Shown here piece after piece: positions 51,207 to 59,962 of a stretch of 64,000 nucleotides of DNA. The notes below the pieces were generated by a model. That model was not told the origin of the DNA. It saw only the letters and a list, made by a program, of their open reading frames with translations, and searched no databases. Every line of letters begins with the position of its first letter. Within the stretch, counting starts at the first letter, position 1. Both the position numbers and the translations under genes were made by a program. The DNA is from an uncultured Acidimicrobiales bacterium (GTDB lineage: Bacteria; Actinomycetota; Acidimicrobiia; Acidimicrobiales; CADCTF01): contig CADCTF010000063.1 in the NCBI GenBank assembly GCA_902805655.1, forward strand, positions 1-64,000, given 5' to 3'.

Positions 51207-51321
51207 CGTGCCTGCCCGCCGCCGTGCCGGCCGTGACCATACGCCGCCACGCCCTCATCACGTCGTTGACCCGCGCCCCGGCCGGTTGCAGACTGAGCCC
51301 GCCACACGGAAGGCGGGGACG

Positions 51322-52890
51322 ATGGCGGTGGGGATAGCGATCTCTGGCGGGGGCCATCGCGCCACGCTCTGGGGATGGGGTGCGCTGCTGGCGCTGGCCG
51401 AGACCGGGGCGAACAGCGGGGTGGTGTCCATCGCGTCGGTGTCGGGCGGCTCCATCGCCAGCGGAGCGGTGGCCAATGCCGGGGACTATTCGGCCATGAG
51501 CCCGGACGACCTGGAAGCGGTGATGGCACCGGGTCTGCGCATCGCCGCGCGCGACGGCCTCTTCTTCTTCGGGCCGGCGACGAACGGCTACGTGACGACG
51601 GTCTTCGGCGTCGCCGCGCTGGCGGGGGCGGCGGTCCTCTCCCTGCTGGTGGCGGCCACGGGGACGGGTCGGCAGTGGCGGCCCGTGGCGTTCGTCATCG
51701 CCGGGCTCGTGCTGGCTGCGCTGGCCTGGCTGGTGTGGCTCCGCAAGGCCGAGGTGCCCCTCCGACTGGCGACCGTCGTCACGGTCGCCCTGCTGCTCGG
51801 TGGACCGTTGATGGCCGCCTTCGTCTGGGCGGCCAGCCGCGGGCGACCCTGGCACCCTGCGCTCGGCCTGGCGGCCGCCGCCGTCGTCACCGCCGTGCTC
51901 GTGGCCATCGCGCTCAAGCTCTTCGGCCGGCGGAGCCTGGTGGTCGACCGGGCCCTCGGCGAGACCCTGCTGTCACGAGACGGGAGGCCGACCGCGCTGT
52001 CCGAGGTCGACAGCCCGGTGCACCACGTGTTCTGCGCCACCGAGCTGCAGTCGGGCGACCAGGTGTACCTGTCGCCTCGACTCGTCTACGGCTACCGGGT
52101 CGGGCGCGGCACGCCCGGTGATCTCCGCCTCTCCACCGCGGTGCAGTGCTCGTCCTGCCTCCCCGCCGCCTTCGTCGCTCGGGAGCTCGACACCGCAGGC
52201 TTCCGGCTCGAACGCTCGTGGGCGGTCGCGGACGACGTGCCCGCTGAGCCGCCGACCCTGCTCGTGGTCAACGACGGCGGTGTCTACGACAACATGGCCG
52301 ATCAGTGGGAGCAGGGGTACCACAGCCGTCGGCGGCGGCTGCCTGACCTCGAGGCCGTGCAGCCTCGAGCGGACATGCTCGTGGTGGTCAACGCCAGCAA
52401 GGCGCTCGGGTGGAGCCCGCTCCGCCGGGCCCAGGGGCTGGCCGCCGAGATCCGCGGACTGAGCCGCACCGTCGACATCCTCTACGACGTCTCCACCAGC
52501 CACCGTCGACAGGGCCTCGTCACCCGCTTCTCCGCCGCCGGGCCGGAAGAGCTCGACGGCTGCCTGGTCCACATCGCCCAGTCGCCGTTCTCGAGCCCGA
52601 AGGCCTTCGCCAGAAGTGGTGACGCCGCAGCCGCCGCCCGGGCCCGCGAGGCGCTCGACCTCCTCGCCGCCCTGGGTGCGGACGAGGAGGCCTGGGCTCG
52701 CCGGGCCGAGCAGAGCCCGCAGGTGCCGACCGTCCTGAGCGCGGTCGGAGTCGGCCTGGCCGCCGACCTGCTCGAGCACGCCTTCCTCCTGACGGCGCTC
52801 AACTCCTATGTGGTGCTCGGGTTGGGCTCGCTCCCGCCGGTGGAGCGGTGCCGGCGCGAGCGGTTCGAGGAACTGGTCCGCCGGGCGTGA
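51322..52890 (+). CDS. Patatin/cPLA2-like lipase with inserted membrane helices (hydrolase island, gene 4)
   Basis: 522 residues from ATG 51322 (GGAAGGCGGGG upstream). Residues 8-11 SGGGHR form the oxyanion loop, S41 in SVSGGS is the nucleophile (cPLA2-like GXSGGS form), and D318 in NDGGVYDN completes the Ser-Asp dyad. Between them lie about four hydrophobic helices (about 95-205), so the catalytic domain is split by a membrane module. That would place it on the inner membrane face, next to its lipid substrate. It begins the three-gene unit with CHAT and MBL genes. Confidence 0.82.
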   Translation: MAVGIAISGGGHRATLWGWGALLALAETGANSGVVSIASVSGGSIASGAVANAGDYSAMSPDDLEAVMAPGLRIAARDGLFFFGPATNGYVTTVFGVAALAGAAVLSLLVAATGTGRQWRPVAFVIAGLVLAALAWLVWLRKAEVPLRLATVVTVALLLGGPLMAAFVWAASRGRPWHPALGLAAAAVVTAVLVAIALKLFGRRSLVVDRALGETLLSRDGRPTALSEVDSPVHHVFCATELQSGDQVYLSPRLVYGYRVGRGTPGDLRLSTAVQCSSCLPAAFVARELDTAGFRLERSWAVADDVPAEPPTLLVVNDGGVYDNMADQWEQGYHSRRRRLPDLEAVQPRADMLVVVNASKALGWSPLRRAQGLAAEIRGLSRTVDILYDVSTSHRRQGLVTRFSAAGPEELDGCLVHIAQSPFSSPKAFARSGDAAAAARAREALDLLAALGADEEAWARRAEQSPQVPTVLSAVGVGLAADLLEHAFLLTALNSYVVLGLGSLPPVERCRRERFEELVRRA

Positions 52891-52900
52891 GCCGGCACTG

Positions 52901-55552
52901 ATGGCTGAGCTCCGACGCCTCCTGCTGGGCAAGGGGGACGGGCGGGCCGGGGCGCCCGAACCGAGCCTGTTGCCGTACCTGGCGCGCTGGGTCCCCGACG
53001 GAGCCCTCGACCCGTTGTTGCAGGGCGCCGAGGAGCTGGCGCTACGGGGAGGTCTCGCCCCGCCATGGTTCCCGCTGTGGGAGGCCACCGTCGACGTCGT
53101 CCTGCGCCGAGGCGGGCGGCTGTGGGACGAGCTGGAGACCGACGTGAGGCTCGCCACCCTGGGCATCGAGGCCCCGAGCAGGCGACAGATCGAGGCGCTG
53201 CTCGAGCGCCTTCCCCCATCGGCGGAGCCGGCCGGCGGAGCGCTGCGCGGCCTCCTGGCGCCGGTTCTGGCGAGGAAGGACCTCGCTACCCTCCTGGCGA
53301 CCGTCGACCTCGACGCGCTACCGGCCGAACCGACCCGCCGGCTGGTGATGGCGTCAGGCCTCGCCCGCGTGGTCCTTCCCAGGGACGTGGTGCTGCGCCT
53401 GGTGGCAGGGTCCGAGGCGGCTGAGTACCCGTTCGCCCGCCGCGCCCACCTGCTGCCGGCCCTGCCCGAGGCGTTGCGCCGGTCGACGGCCGACGAGCTG
53501 GTGGCCGAGCTGGCCACGCTGCACCGCATCCCACCGTGGTACGTCGCCCTGGTCGCCTCTCGCGTGGCACCGTTCTGCTCGTCTGCGAAGGCCTGGCCGC
53601 TCGAGCCGTTGCCGGAGCCTTGGGCCGCGCTGCTGGCCGCGCTGCTGGCGGCGCCACCGGCGCCGTCCCACGAAGACGTCTGGCGGGCGCATCCACACGC
53701 CGTCGAGCTGGCCGCCGTCCACGGCATCCACGAGACCTCGGAGGAAGCCCTCGTCGCCCTCCGCCACTGGTACGGCCCGATGGCCATGGCCATGCCCGAC
53801 GGCTCCGAGGACGGCAGCACCACGGGGGCAGAGCGGCGCGACGAGTCCGTGCCCGGCGGCCCAGAGGAGGTTCCGGGCGGCGCACAGCCCGTCGATCACG
53901 GTGCCGGTGCTCTCGCCGGGCCGCCGGGCGACCCCAACCCTCGCCGGCTCCAGGTCGACGTCTTCGCCGGCGGTGCCCAGCTCGAGCGGGCGTTCGTGGC
54001 CGGCATCGACCACGAGGTCGTGTTCTCCATCGGCCGCCAGGCCAGCATCGGTGCTGCTGTCGGAGTGCCGGAACCGGCCTTCGCCGAGGGGGTCGACCGC
54101 ATCGCGCTCACGGTGAGAGTGGCGATCGGAACCCGGATGCAGGAAGGCGTGGTCCACCTCCCCAAGGACACGCGTCGCGACTCCACCACGTGGACGTTCT
54201 CGCTGCCCGTCGCTCGTGGGGACAGGAGCGTGGCCGCCCTGGTGGCCGTCTACGACGGCATCGTGCTGTTGCAGGCCGGCGTGCTGACCGGCGGCGTGGT
54301 GGCCGACATCGCTTCCGAGCGCACCCACGCCGGTCGGATCGACCTGCAGGTCAACGCCCTCGTGCACCAGCTGGCCGCGGCACCCCTGTCGAACAGTGAA
54401 GGGAGCATCGTCACCGACGGACGGCGGCTGATCGCAGCCCACGCAGGTGGGGCCATCGCCGTCGACGCCAGCGCACTGGCCGAACGGATCGAGCCGCTCT
54501 GGGACCGGTTGGAGGCGGCTGCCAGCCTGCTCCACGACGGGCAGCCCGAAGAGCTGCACCGGCTCCTCCGAGACCTCGCCATCCACGGCCGCAGCCTCCG
54601 CGCCCGCTTCGCCGACCGGCTCCCCGCCCAGCTGCGGGGCGAAGGACCGATCCAGGTGGTGGCCGCCGACCCGACCGCCATCCTGCCCCTCGAGCTCGTC
54701 TACGACGGCCGGCAGCCCACCTCGGCGTCCGTCACGTGCGTGGGCTGGCGTGAGTCGTTGATCGCCGGGTCGTGCGCCGAGTGCCCGGGCGGGAAGCCGG
54801 TAGCGGGCCAAGAGCCTGATCCGCCGGCGGTGTGCCCGCTCAAGTTCTGGGGGCTCCGGCGGGTGATCGAGCACCACACGGGCCTGGGCGGTTCATCCGG
54901 TGGGTTCGAGGTGCGATCGGAGCGGACGGACGCGTCGTCGGCGCTCCCGAACCTCAGTGGTGCCGTGGTAGCCGCGTCGAGCCGCGTCGACGAAGCGGGG
55001 GTCGTGGCCACCGTCGAGGCCGCTCGGCTCGCGTTCTCCCGAGCGAGCCGCGCCACCACGTGGAAGGAGTGGACGGCCCTGGTGCGCACCGAGCGACCGG
55101 CCGTGCTGGTGCTGCTGCCCCACCAGGCCTCGGACGAGGAGACGTCGCCGCCGGTGCGGGCGCTGGAGGTGGGCGACGTGCTGCTGGCGGAGGGCGCACT
55201 GACACCGGCGCAAGTCGGACGTGCCGAGTCAGGCACCGGTCCGGTCGTGATCCTGTTCGGGTGCAACACCGCGGGCGACGAGCTGCCCGTGACCAGCTTC
55301 GCCGGTGAGTTCCGCCAGAACGGGGCGGCGTTCGTCGTCTCGACGCTCGTCGAGGTGATCGCCGACGAGGCGCCACGCGCCGCCCAGGTCCTCATGCAGG
55401 CCCTGGTACGTGCCCAGCAGTCCGCGGCTTCCGGCACGGTCGGCGAAGCGCTGCTGCAGGCGCGTCGAGCGCTCCTCGCCGATGGCCTCGTGTTTGCGCT
55501 GGGCGTGATCGGCCACGGCGACCCCGAGTGGCAGATGTCGGCACGGCCCTGA
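52901..55552 (+). CDS. CHAT-domain (caspase-fold) protein (hydrolase island, gene 5)
   Basis: 883 residues from ATG 52901, 10 bases after the patatin stop. The N-terminal ~300 residues are alpha-helical, the middle (about 345-500) is beta-rich and Ig-like (RLQVDVFAGGAQLERAFVAG, VVFSIGRQ), and the C-terminal third is a CHAT domain: H741 in LLPHQASDEE and C788 in LFGCNTAGDE form the dyad. CHAT proteases cleave defence targets such as gasdermins or Csx30-type substrates in other systems (family knowledge). Partner and substrate here unknown. Confidence 0.8.
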   Translation: MAELRRLLLGKGDGRAGAPEPSLLPYLARWVPDGALDPLLQGAEELALRGGLAPPWFPLWEATVDVVLRRGGRLWDELETDVRLATLGIEAPSRRQIEALLERLPPSAEPAGGALRGLLAPVLARKDLATLLATVDLDALPAEPTRRLVMASGLARVVLPRDVVLRLVAGSEAAEYPFARRAHLLPALPEALRRSTADELVAELATLHRIPPWYVALVASRVAPFCSSAKAWPLEPLPEPWAALLAALLAAPPAPSHEDVWRAHPHAVELAAVHGIHETSEEALVALRHWYGPMAMAMPDGSEDGSTTGAERRDESVPGGPEEVPGGAQPVDHGAGALAGPPGDPNPRRLQVDVFAGGAQLERAFVAGIDHEVVFSIGRQASIGAAVGVPEPAFAEGVDRIALTVRVAIGTRMQEGVVHLPKDTRRDSTTWTFSLPVARGDRSVAALVAVYDGIVLLQAGVLTGGVVADIASERTHAGRIDLQVNALVHQLAAAPLSNSEGSIVTDGRRLIAAHAGGAIAVDASALAERIEPLWDRLEAAASLLHDGQPEELHRLLRDLAIHGRSLRARFADRLPAQLRGEGPIQVVAADPTAILPLELVYDGRQPTSASVTCVGWRESLIAGSCAECPGGKPVAGQEPDPPAVCPLKFWGLRRVIEHHTGLGGSSGGFEVRSERTDASSALPNLSGAVVAASSRVDEAGVVATVEAARLAFSRASRATTWKEWTALVRTERPAVLVLLPHQASDEETSPPVRALEVGDVLLAEGALTPAQVGRAESGTGPVVILFGCNTAGDELPVTSFAGEFRQNGAAFVVSTLVEVIADEAPRAAQVLMQALVRAQQSAASGTVGEALLQARRALLADGLVFALGVIGHGDPEWQMSARP

Positions 55553-56646
55553 TGCTCCGCCTCGAGATGCTTCCTGCCCAGCACGGCGACGCTCTCCTCC
55601 TCGAGTACGGCCCGCGTGAGACGGTGACGCACCGGTGCCTCATCGACGGCGGACCGGACAACGCGTACCGGGCGGTGCGCGAGCGGCTGGCCGCGCTACC
55701 GGCGACACCGGGCGGTGGTCGCGATGTGGAGCTGCTCGTCGTCACCCACGTCGACGGCGACCACATCGAAGGCGTGGTCAAGCTCCTGCAGGACGACGAG
55801 ATCGGGTTGCGGCCGGGGGACGTCTGGTTCAACGACTGGAACCACCTCGCTCCGTTGCAGAAGCGGGTCGAGCCCAGGCACCTCGGTCCGGAGGCCGGTG
55901 AGTTCCTCGGCGCCCTGCTCGATCAGCAAGCGCGGCCGTGGAACACCGCCTTCGACCAAGGCGTGATCATGGTGCCCGAAGACCTGGAAGCCCCGCTGCC
56001 TTCGTGGACCACACCGGGCGGGCTGAAGCTGACCGTCATCTCCCCCACCATCGACACGCTGCTCCGGCTTCGGGCGACTTGGAAGAAGGCCATCCAGGCC
56101 GCCGGCTTCGCACCCGGGAACCGCCAGGCCGCGCTCGACCAGTTCCGCCACCGGCGATGGGCCGAGGCGCCGAAGGTGACACTCGGCGACGAGCAGCAGC
56201 GCAAGACCCTCGATCACTCGGAGGCCAACGGCTCGAGCATCGCCCTGATGGCCGAGTACGGGGGTCGCTGCCTCCTGCTCGCCGGCGACGCATTCGCCCC
56301 CGAGCTGCGCATGGGCCTCGAACGGTGGCAGAGAGCACGGGGGCGTGCCGAACAGCCGGCCCGGCTCGACGGCTTCAAGCTCGCCCACCACGGCAGCGCC
56401 AAGAACATCACGCCCCAGCTGCTGGCCGGCGTCGAGTGCCCGAGCTACCTGATCTCCACCAACGGCAAGCGCTTCTTCCACCCCGACCAGGATGCAATGG
56501 CCATGGTCGTCTCCGAGCACCGCGGTGACGGCACCCCCGTGCTGCTCTTCAACTACGAGACCCCGTTCACCAAGGGCTGGGCCGACCGCGACGGCTGCGT
56601 CGCCCGGTACGGTCCCGGTTCGGTGCTCGAGCTGGCCACCGCATAG
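55552..56646 (+). CDS. ComEC-like metallo-beta-lactamase-fold hydrolase (hydrolase island, gene 6)
   Basis: 364 residues; ATG overlaps the CHAT stop (TGATG), so it is coupled. Motifs MLPAQHGDALLLEYG, CLIDGGP, VTHVDGDHIEG, LLLAGDAF and KLAHHGSAKN give the five metal-binding clusters of the soluble ComEC-like MBL group. It is only loosely similar to the second MBL-fold gene of this island (48098-49462) and is not a recent duplicate. Likely a phosphodiesterase, nuclease or effector; substrate unknown. Confidence 0.85.
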   Translation: MLRLEMLPAQHGDALLLEYGPRETVTHRCLIDGGPDNAYRAVRERLAALPATPGGGRDVELLVVTHVDGDHIEGVVKLLQDDEIGLRPGDVWFNDWNHLAPLQKRVEPRHLGPEAGEFLGALLDQQARPWNTAFDQGVIMVPEDLEAPLPSWTTPGGLKLTVISPTIDTLLRLRATWKKAIQAAGFAPGNRQAALDQFRHRRWAEAPKVTLGDEQQRKTLDHSEANGSSIALMAEYGGRCLLLAGDAFAPELRMGLERWQRARGRAEQPARLDGFKLAHHGSAKNITPQLLAGVECPSYLISTNGKRFFHPDQDAMAMVVSEHRGDGTPVLLFNYETPFTKGWADRDGCVARYGPGSVLELATA

Positions 56647-56662
56647 GAGCTGAGTGTCGGCG

Positions 56663-57628
56663 CTAGCCGGCTCGGATCCCAGCGCCGTCCGCGTCGATCA
56701 GGAGGTCGCACAACGCCTCCGTGATCGGCTGCTCGGTCCGCTGCTCGATGAAGAGCCACTGACCCGCGGGGTTCACCTCGAGGAAGACGTAGTCGCCGTC
56801 AGGCGTGAGCCGCATGTCGATGGCGCCGTAGACGAGACCGAACCACGACATGAGCTCGCGCAGCTGGCGCTCGACGGGTGCGGGCAGGACGTGTGGCCGG
56901 ATCGGCGCGTCGTTCATCATCATGCGGAAGTCGTGCGGGTACGCGGTCTCCTGCGAAGCGATCTCTGCGGGGAACATGCGGTCGCCGACGACGGTGATGC
57001 GCAGATCGACTGCAGCCGGGACGTGCTCCTGGAAGATGACGGGAGCGAACCGCACGTTGTCGAGCAGGTCGCGCTCTTCCGGACGGAGGACACGTGTCTC
57101 GCGCCATGCCTTCTCCGTCGCCGAGAACGACTTGTAGATCGTCCCGGTCGGGCCTTCGTCAGCCGCGAACCTGGCCGCGGCAAGGGGATCCGTCGTGATG
57201 CACGTTCGAGGCGTCCGCAGGCCGATGCGCGAGGCGACCTTCAGCTGGTACATCTTCCGGGCCGCCACCTCGTCGCGACCAGGGTCATTGATCCACAGCG
57301 CGTCCAGGCACGACCACAGGCCGGTGATGGCGGCGTGGCATTCGCCATAGGCGAAGGCGCGATCCTCCTCGTCCCGGATGTCGTCATGGAGCACGAACGG
57401 CAAGGGGCGTCGCCACCACGCCACCCGGATGTCGGTCACGTCGCGCTCCACGCCCTCGACGACGACATTGCCGTTCCACGCGCCGGGGTCCGACGACTCC
57501 ACCGTGATGGCCATCTCCACCGGGAACCGGGCCGTGTCCAGCACCACCGGATCGGTGTCGCGCCGCCGCAACCGGGTCAACACCTCGAGACCGTGCTCGT
57601 CCAGCCCGTGGGTGACCAGCAGGATCAC
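56663..57628 (-). CDS. MvdC/MvdD-like ATP-grasp peptide ligase
   Basis: 321 residues from GTG 57628 (GGGAG upstream). Features of graspetide macrocyclases: VAWWRRPLPF, NDPGRDEVAARKMYQLKVA (in part), TYKSFSA-like IYKSFSATEKAW, FQEHVPAAVDLRITVVGDR, and the C-terminal metal/ATP site YGAIDMRLTPDG and FLEVNPAGQWLFIE. These enzymes use ATP to join side-chain carboxylates to Thr/Ser or Lys in a precursor peptide. It lies 43 bases after the trypsin-like gene whose tail has Thr/Asp repeats, so that tail is its best substrate candidate (inference). Confidence 0.9.
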   Translation of the reverse strand: MILLVTHGLDEHGLEVLTRLRRRDTDPVVLDTARFPVEMAITVESSDPGAWNGNVVVEGVERDVTDIRVAWWRRPLPFVLHDDIRDEEDRAFAYGECHAAITGLWSCLDALWINDPGRDEVAARKMYQLKVASRIGLRTPRTCITTDPLAAARFAADEGPTGTIYKSFSATEKAWRETRVLRPEERDLLDNVRFAPVIFQEHVPAAVDLRITVVGDRMFPAEIASQETAYPHDFRMMMNDAPIRPHVLPAPVERQLRELMSWFGLVYGAIDMRLTPDGDYVFLEVNPAGQWLFIEQRTEQPITEALCDLLIDADGAGIRAG

Positions 57629-57671
57629 GAGGCTCCCGTCATCGGGAGCGGGCGGGCGCCATGCCCACCGC

Positions 57672-59099
57672 TCAGCCGAACAGCTCTTGGTACTCCGCAG
57701 CCACGGCCTGGTACTGCTCGGCGAGCAGCTCGAGGGCCCGCTGCTGCTCCATGATCGCCGCGCCGAGCTGTCCGAGCACCTCCTCGTACTCGACCGCTTG
57801 CGTCTCTTGGCGACCGACGCCGGGAGCGTGATGCGGCGTGGACAGCACGAACGGCCGGCCACGAACGGGATCGAAGCCGATGGGGTTGTCGAACTGCTTG
57901 TCGAGCCCGGCGTGCTTCACGTCGTCGACCGGCTTCGTCGGGACCAGCAGGTCACGCCGCACACCCGTGCCGATGTCGCTGAGCACCGGCTTGTCGCGGG
58001 TCGACGTGGTGGCCAACACGTCGCGAACCGCCGAGGTGGCGATGTCGCTGATCACCGGCTTGTCGCGCGTGGCGGTGGTGGTGGCGACGTCGCGCCCGAA
58101 GTCCGTGGCGATGTCGCGGATGATCGCGGTGCTCGTGTCGAGTGCCTGAAGGGTCGGTGACACCGCTCGTACCGACGAGATCCGCTGTCCGAAGTTGCTG
58201 CCGGTCCCCGAAGCGTTGCATCCGCCGTTGGTGTGCACACCGACCAGATCGCCGGTGGCGGCTCTGAGGATGCCCGAGCCGGAGTTGCCCCCCAGGGTGT
58301 CGATGTCGTTGTAGCGAATCAAGTTGCCGCTCAGGGTGAGCGTCGGCCCGGCCTCGATCCGCTTCGGCACACCGGCGGGGTGGCCGATGATGCAGAGCAT
58401 GTCGTTGTCCGCGGCGTCGTTCGTGGCGACGGGCGTCCAACCGTAGGTGTCCCCGGGGTTGCCGGTGATCCGGCAGATGGCCATGTCGATGCCCCCGAGG
58501 CGGTACTCGATCAGCTCCGCTATGGCGAAGCGTTGCTCGATGCGGAGATTGCCGTCCGGGTCGACCTGGTGGTTGAAGTTCAGGTGCATGTTCTGCGCGA
58601 TCTCTTGCGGCGAGATGATGTTCGTCGTGCCGTTCTGGCGTGGACGTTCCCACCCGCCTCCGGTCTGGTCGAACAGATGGCCACACGTGAGGAACAGGTT
58701 GCGCGAGATCATCGTGCCCGTGCCCCAGCGCGCCGCGTTGACGTTGCCCGGGCTCGTGTAGAGGCTGGCAAGGTTGTCGTTCCACTGCACCTGGGCCACC
58801 GCTGACTGGTGTGAGGCGACGAACGCCGCCGTCACGCCGAGGCTGCCGTCGTACTGCTCGACGGCCTGGGAGTCGTCGGTCGAGCCACAGATGCTCTCGA
58901 GCACCTCGGCGTAGATGTCCGGTGCGGCCGTTCCCTCCTGCAGCGCTGACTCGAGGTCCAGACGTTCGAGATGCGGCATCCACATGGGCTCGTACGGCTG
59001 GCTCGGGCCGGCCGCCTCCATCAGGACCTCGCCCGCATTCGGAGGGAGCGTCTTGGCTGTCCGATTCCGGGTCGTCGCGGGCCTCGTGGGCTTGGCCAT
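57672..59099 (-). CDS. Trypsin-like protein with Thr/Asp-repeat tail, candidate graspetide-type substrate
   Basis: 475 residues from ATG 59099 (AAAGG upstream). Residues about 85-320 are a chymotrypsin-fold protease: H141 in TCGHLF, D205 in GGIDMAICRI, S273 in LGGNSGSG. No signal peptide. The tail carries two 23-residue repeats (330-352 and 353-375; 16 of 23 positions identical) built on IAT, RD, TTxTRDKPV and SD, then a third degenerate copy, a linker, and a Glu/Gln/Leu-rich coiled coil (about 431-475). Hydroxyl-rich runs next to Asp are what ATP-grasp ligases cross-link, and the ligase gene follows. Confidence 0.83.
   Translation of the reverse strand: MAKPTRPATTRNRTAKTLPPNAGEVLMEAAGPSQPYEPMWMPHLERLDLESALQEGTAAPDIYAEVLESICGSTDDSQAVEQYDGSLGVTAAFVASHQSAVAQVQWNDNLASLYTSPGNVNAARWGTGTMISRNLFLTCGHLFDQTGGGWERPRQNGTTNIISPQEIAQNMHLNFNHQVDPDGNLRIEQRFAIAELIEYRLGGIDMAICRITGNPGDTYGWTPVATNDAADNDMLCIIGHPAGVPKRIEAGPTLTLSGNLIRYNDIDTLGGNSGSGILRAATGDLVGVHTNGGCNASGTGSNFGQRISSVRAVSPTLQALDTSTAIIRDIATDFGRDVATTTATRDKPVISDIATSAVRDVLATTSTRDKPVLSDIGTGVRRDLLVPTKPVDDVKHAGLDKQFDNPIGFDPVRGRPFVLSTPHHAPGVGRQETQAVEYEEVLGQLGAAIMEQQRALELLAEQYQAVAAEYQELFG
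57975..58112 (-). repeat. Two tandem 69-base repeats in the protease tail
   Basis: Two directly adjacent in-frame copies, 58112-58044 and 58043-57975, encode the Thr/Asp repeat units. The copies are similar also at DNA level (both contain ACCGGCTTGTCGCG on the plus strand 69 bases apart). A decayed third unit follows downstream. Confidence 0.85.
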
Positions 59100-59221
59100 G
59101 GGAGCAACCTTTCGCCGGCGGAACGCAACCGCTGCGCCGGGTGGGGCGCATCGCGCCGGAACGCTACTTCCGCCGCGATCCGGCCGCTCGTGCGCTGTCG
59201 GACGGTGCTAGGGATGTTGGG

Positions 59222-59923
59222 GTGACCACGGCCCCGAGCCCACGAATCGACGGGTACGTCCATCCGGACGAGGACCGGATGGCGGCCTTCCGGCGCGTCT
59301 ACGACAACCACCTCGTGGTGGAGGACGTCTATCCCGGGATGGCGCGCCGCTTCGCCGAGGCCGGGGTGGAGCGCTTCGCCGAGATCGGTGGAGGGCGCGG
59401 CCCCATCTCGAACCTCCTGGCCGCCCGCGGTGTGCACACGTGCGTCGTCGACCTCGACACCCAGATGCTGGCCGAGACGGCGGGGCCGGCCGTGCGAGGG
59501 GACCTTCGTGCCCTGCCCCTGGCCGACGGTTCCGTGGACGGCGTCGCCGCCGTCAACTGCCTCTACTTCGTCGACCACCCGATCGAGGCTCTGCACGAAG
59601 CCCGCCGTGTGCTGCGTCGGGGCGGGACGTTCGTGGCCTCCTCGCCCAGCCGGTGGAACAACCCCGAGCTCGAGGGCATCGATCCGGCGTGGGGTGCGGC
59701 CAGTCCGTTCGACTCCGAGGATGCGCCGGGCCTGGTCGCCGAGGTCTTCGGCCACGTCGAGGTCGAGCCGTGGCGGCTGGTGGCCTACGTGCTCCCGGAC
59801 ACAGACGCGGTCGCCGACTACCTCCACGCCTTCAACGTCCCCGATTGGCAGGCGAAGGCACTCGACATCGAGCCGCCGCTGTCGATCACCAAGGTCGGCG
59901 CCCAGGTGTGGGCACGCGGCTGA
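59222..59923 (+). CDS. Class I SAM-dependent methyltransferase
   Basis: 233 residues from GTG 59222. SAM-binding motif I is FAEIGGGRGPIS, motif II VVDLDTQML, and the post-motif region ALPLADGSVDGVAAVNCLYF leads to HEARRVLRRGGTFVAS. Methyltransferase_11 type. It is divergent from the trypsin-tail gene, with 122 bases between that hold both promoters. Substrate unknown; it may or may not belong to the island. Confidence 0.9.
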   Translation: MTTAPSPRIDGYVHPDEDRMAAFRRVYDNHLVVEDVYPGMARRFAEAGVERFAEIGGGRGPISNLLAARGVHTCVVDLDTQMLAETAGPAVRGDLRALPLADGSVDGVAAVNCLYFVDHPIEALHEARRVLRRGGTFVASSPSRWNNPELEGIDPAWGAASPFDSEDAPGLVAEVFGHVEVEPWRLVAYVLPDTDAVADYLHAFNVPDWQAKALDIEPPLSITKVGAQVWARG

Positions 59924-59962
59924 CGCGCGCCGGCGAGGCCGGAGCCGTGCTACGCCACAGGG

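Noticed and set aside
57975-58112. Tandem repeat as a noncoding regulatory repeat
   Set aside because: The period is 69 bases (23 codons), it stays in frame, and the residues conserved are meaningful at protein level.
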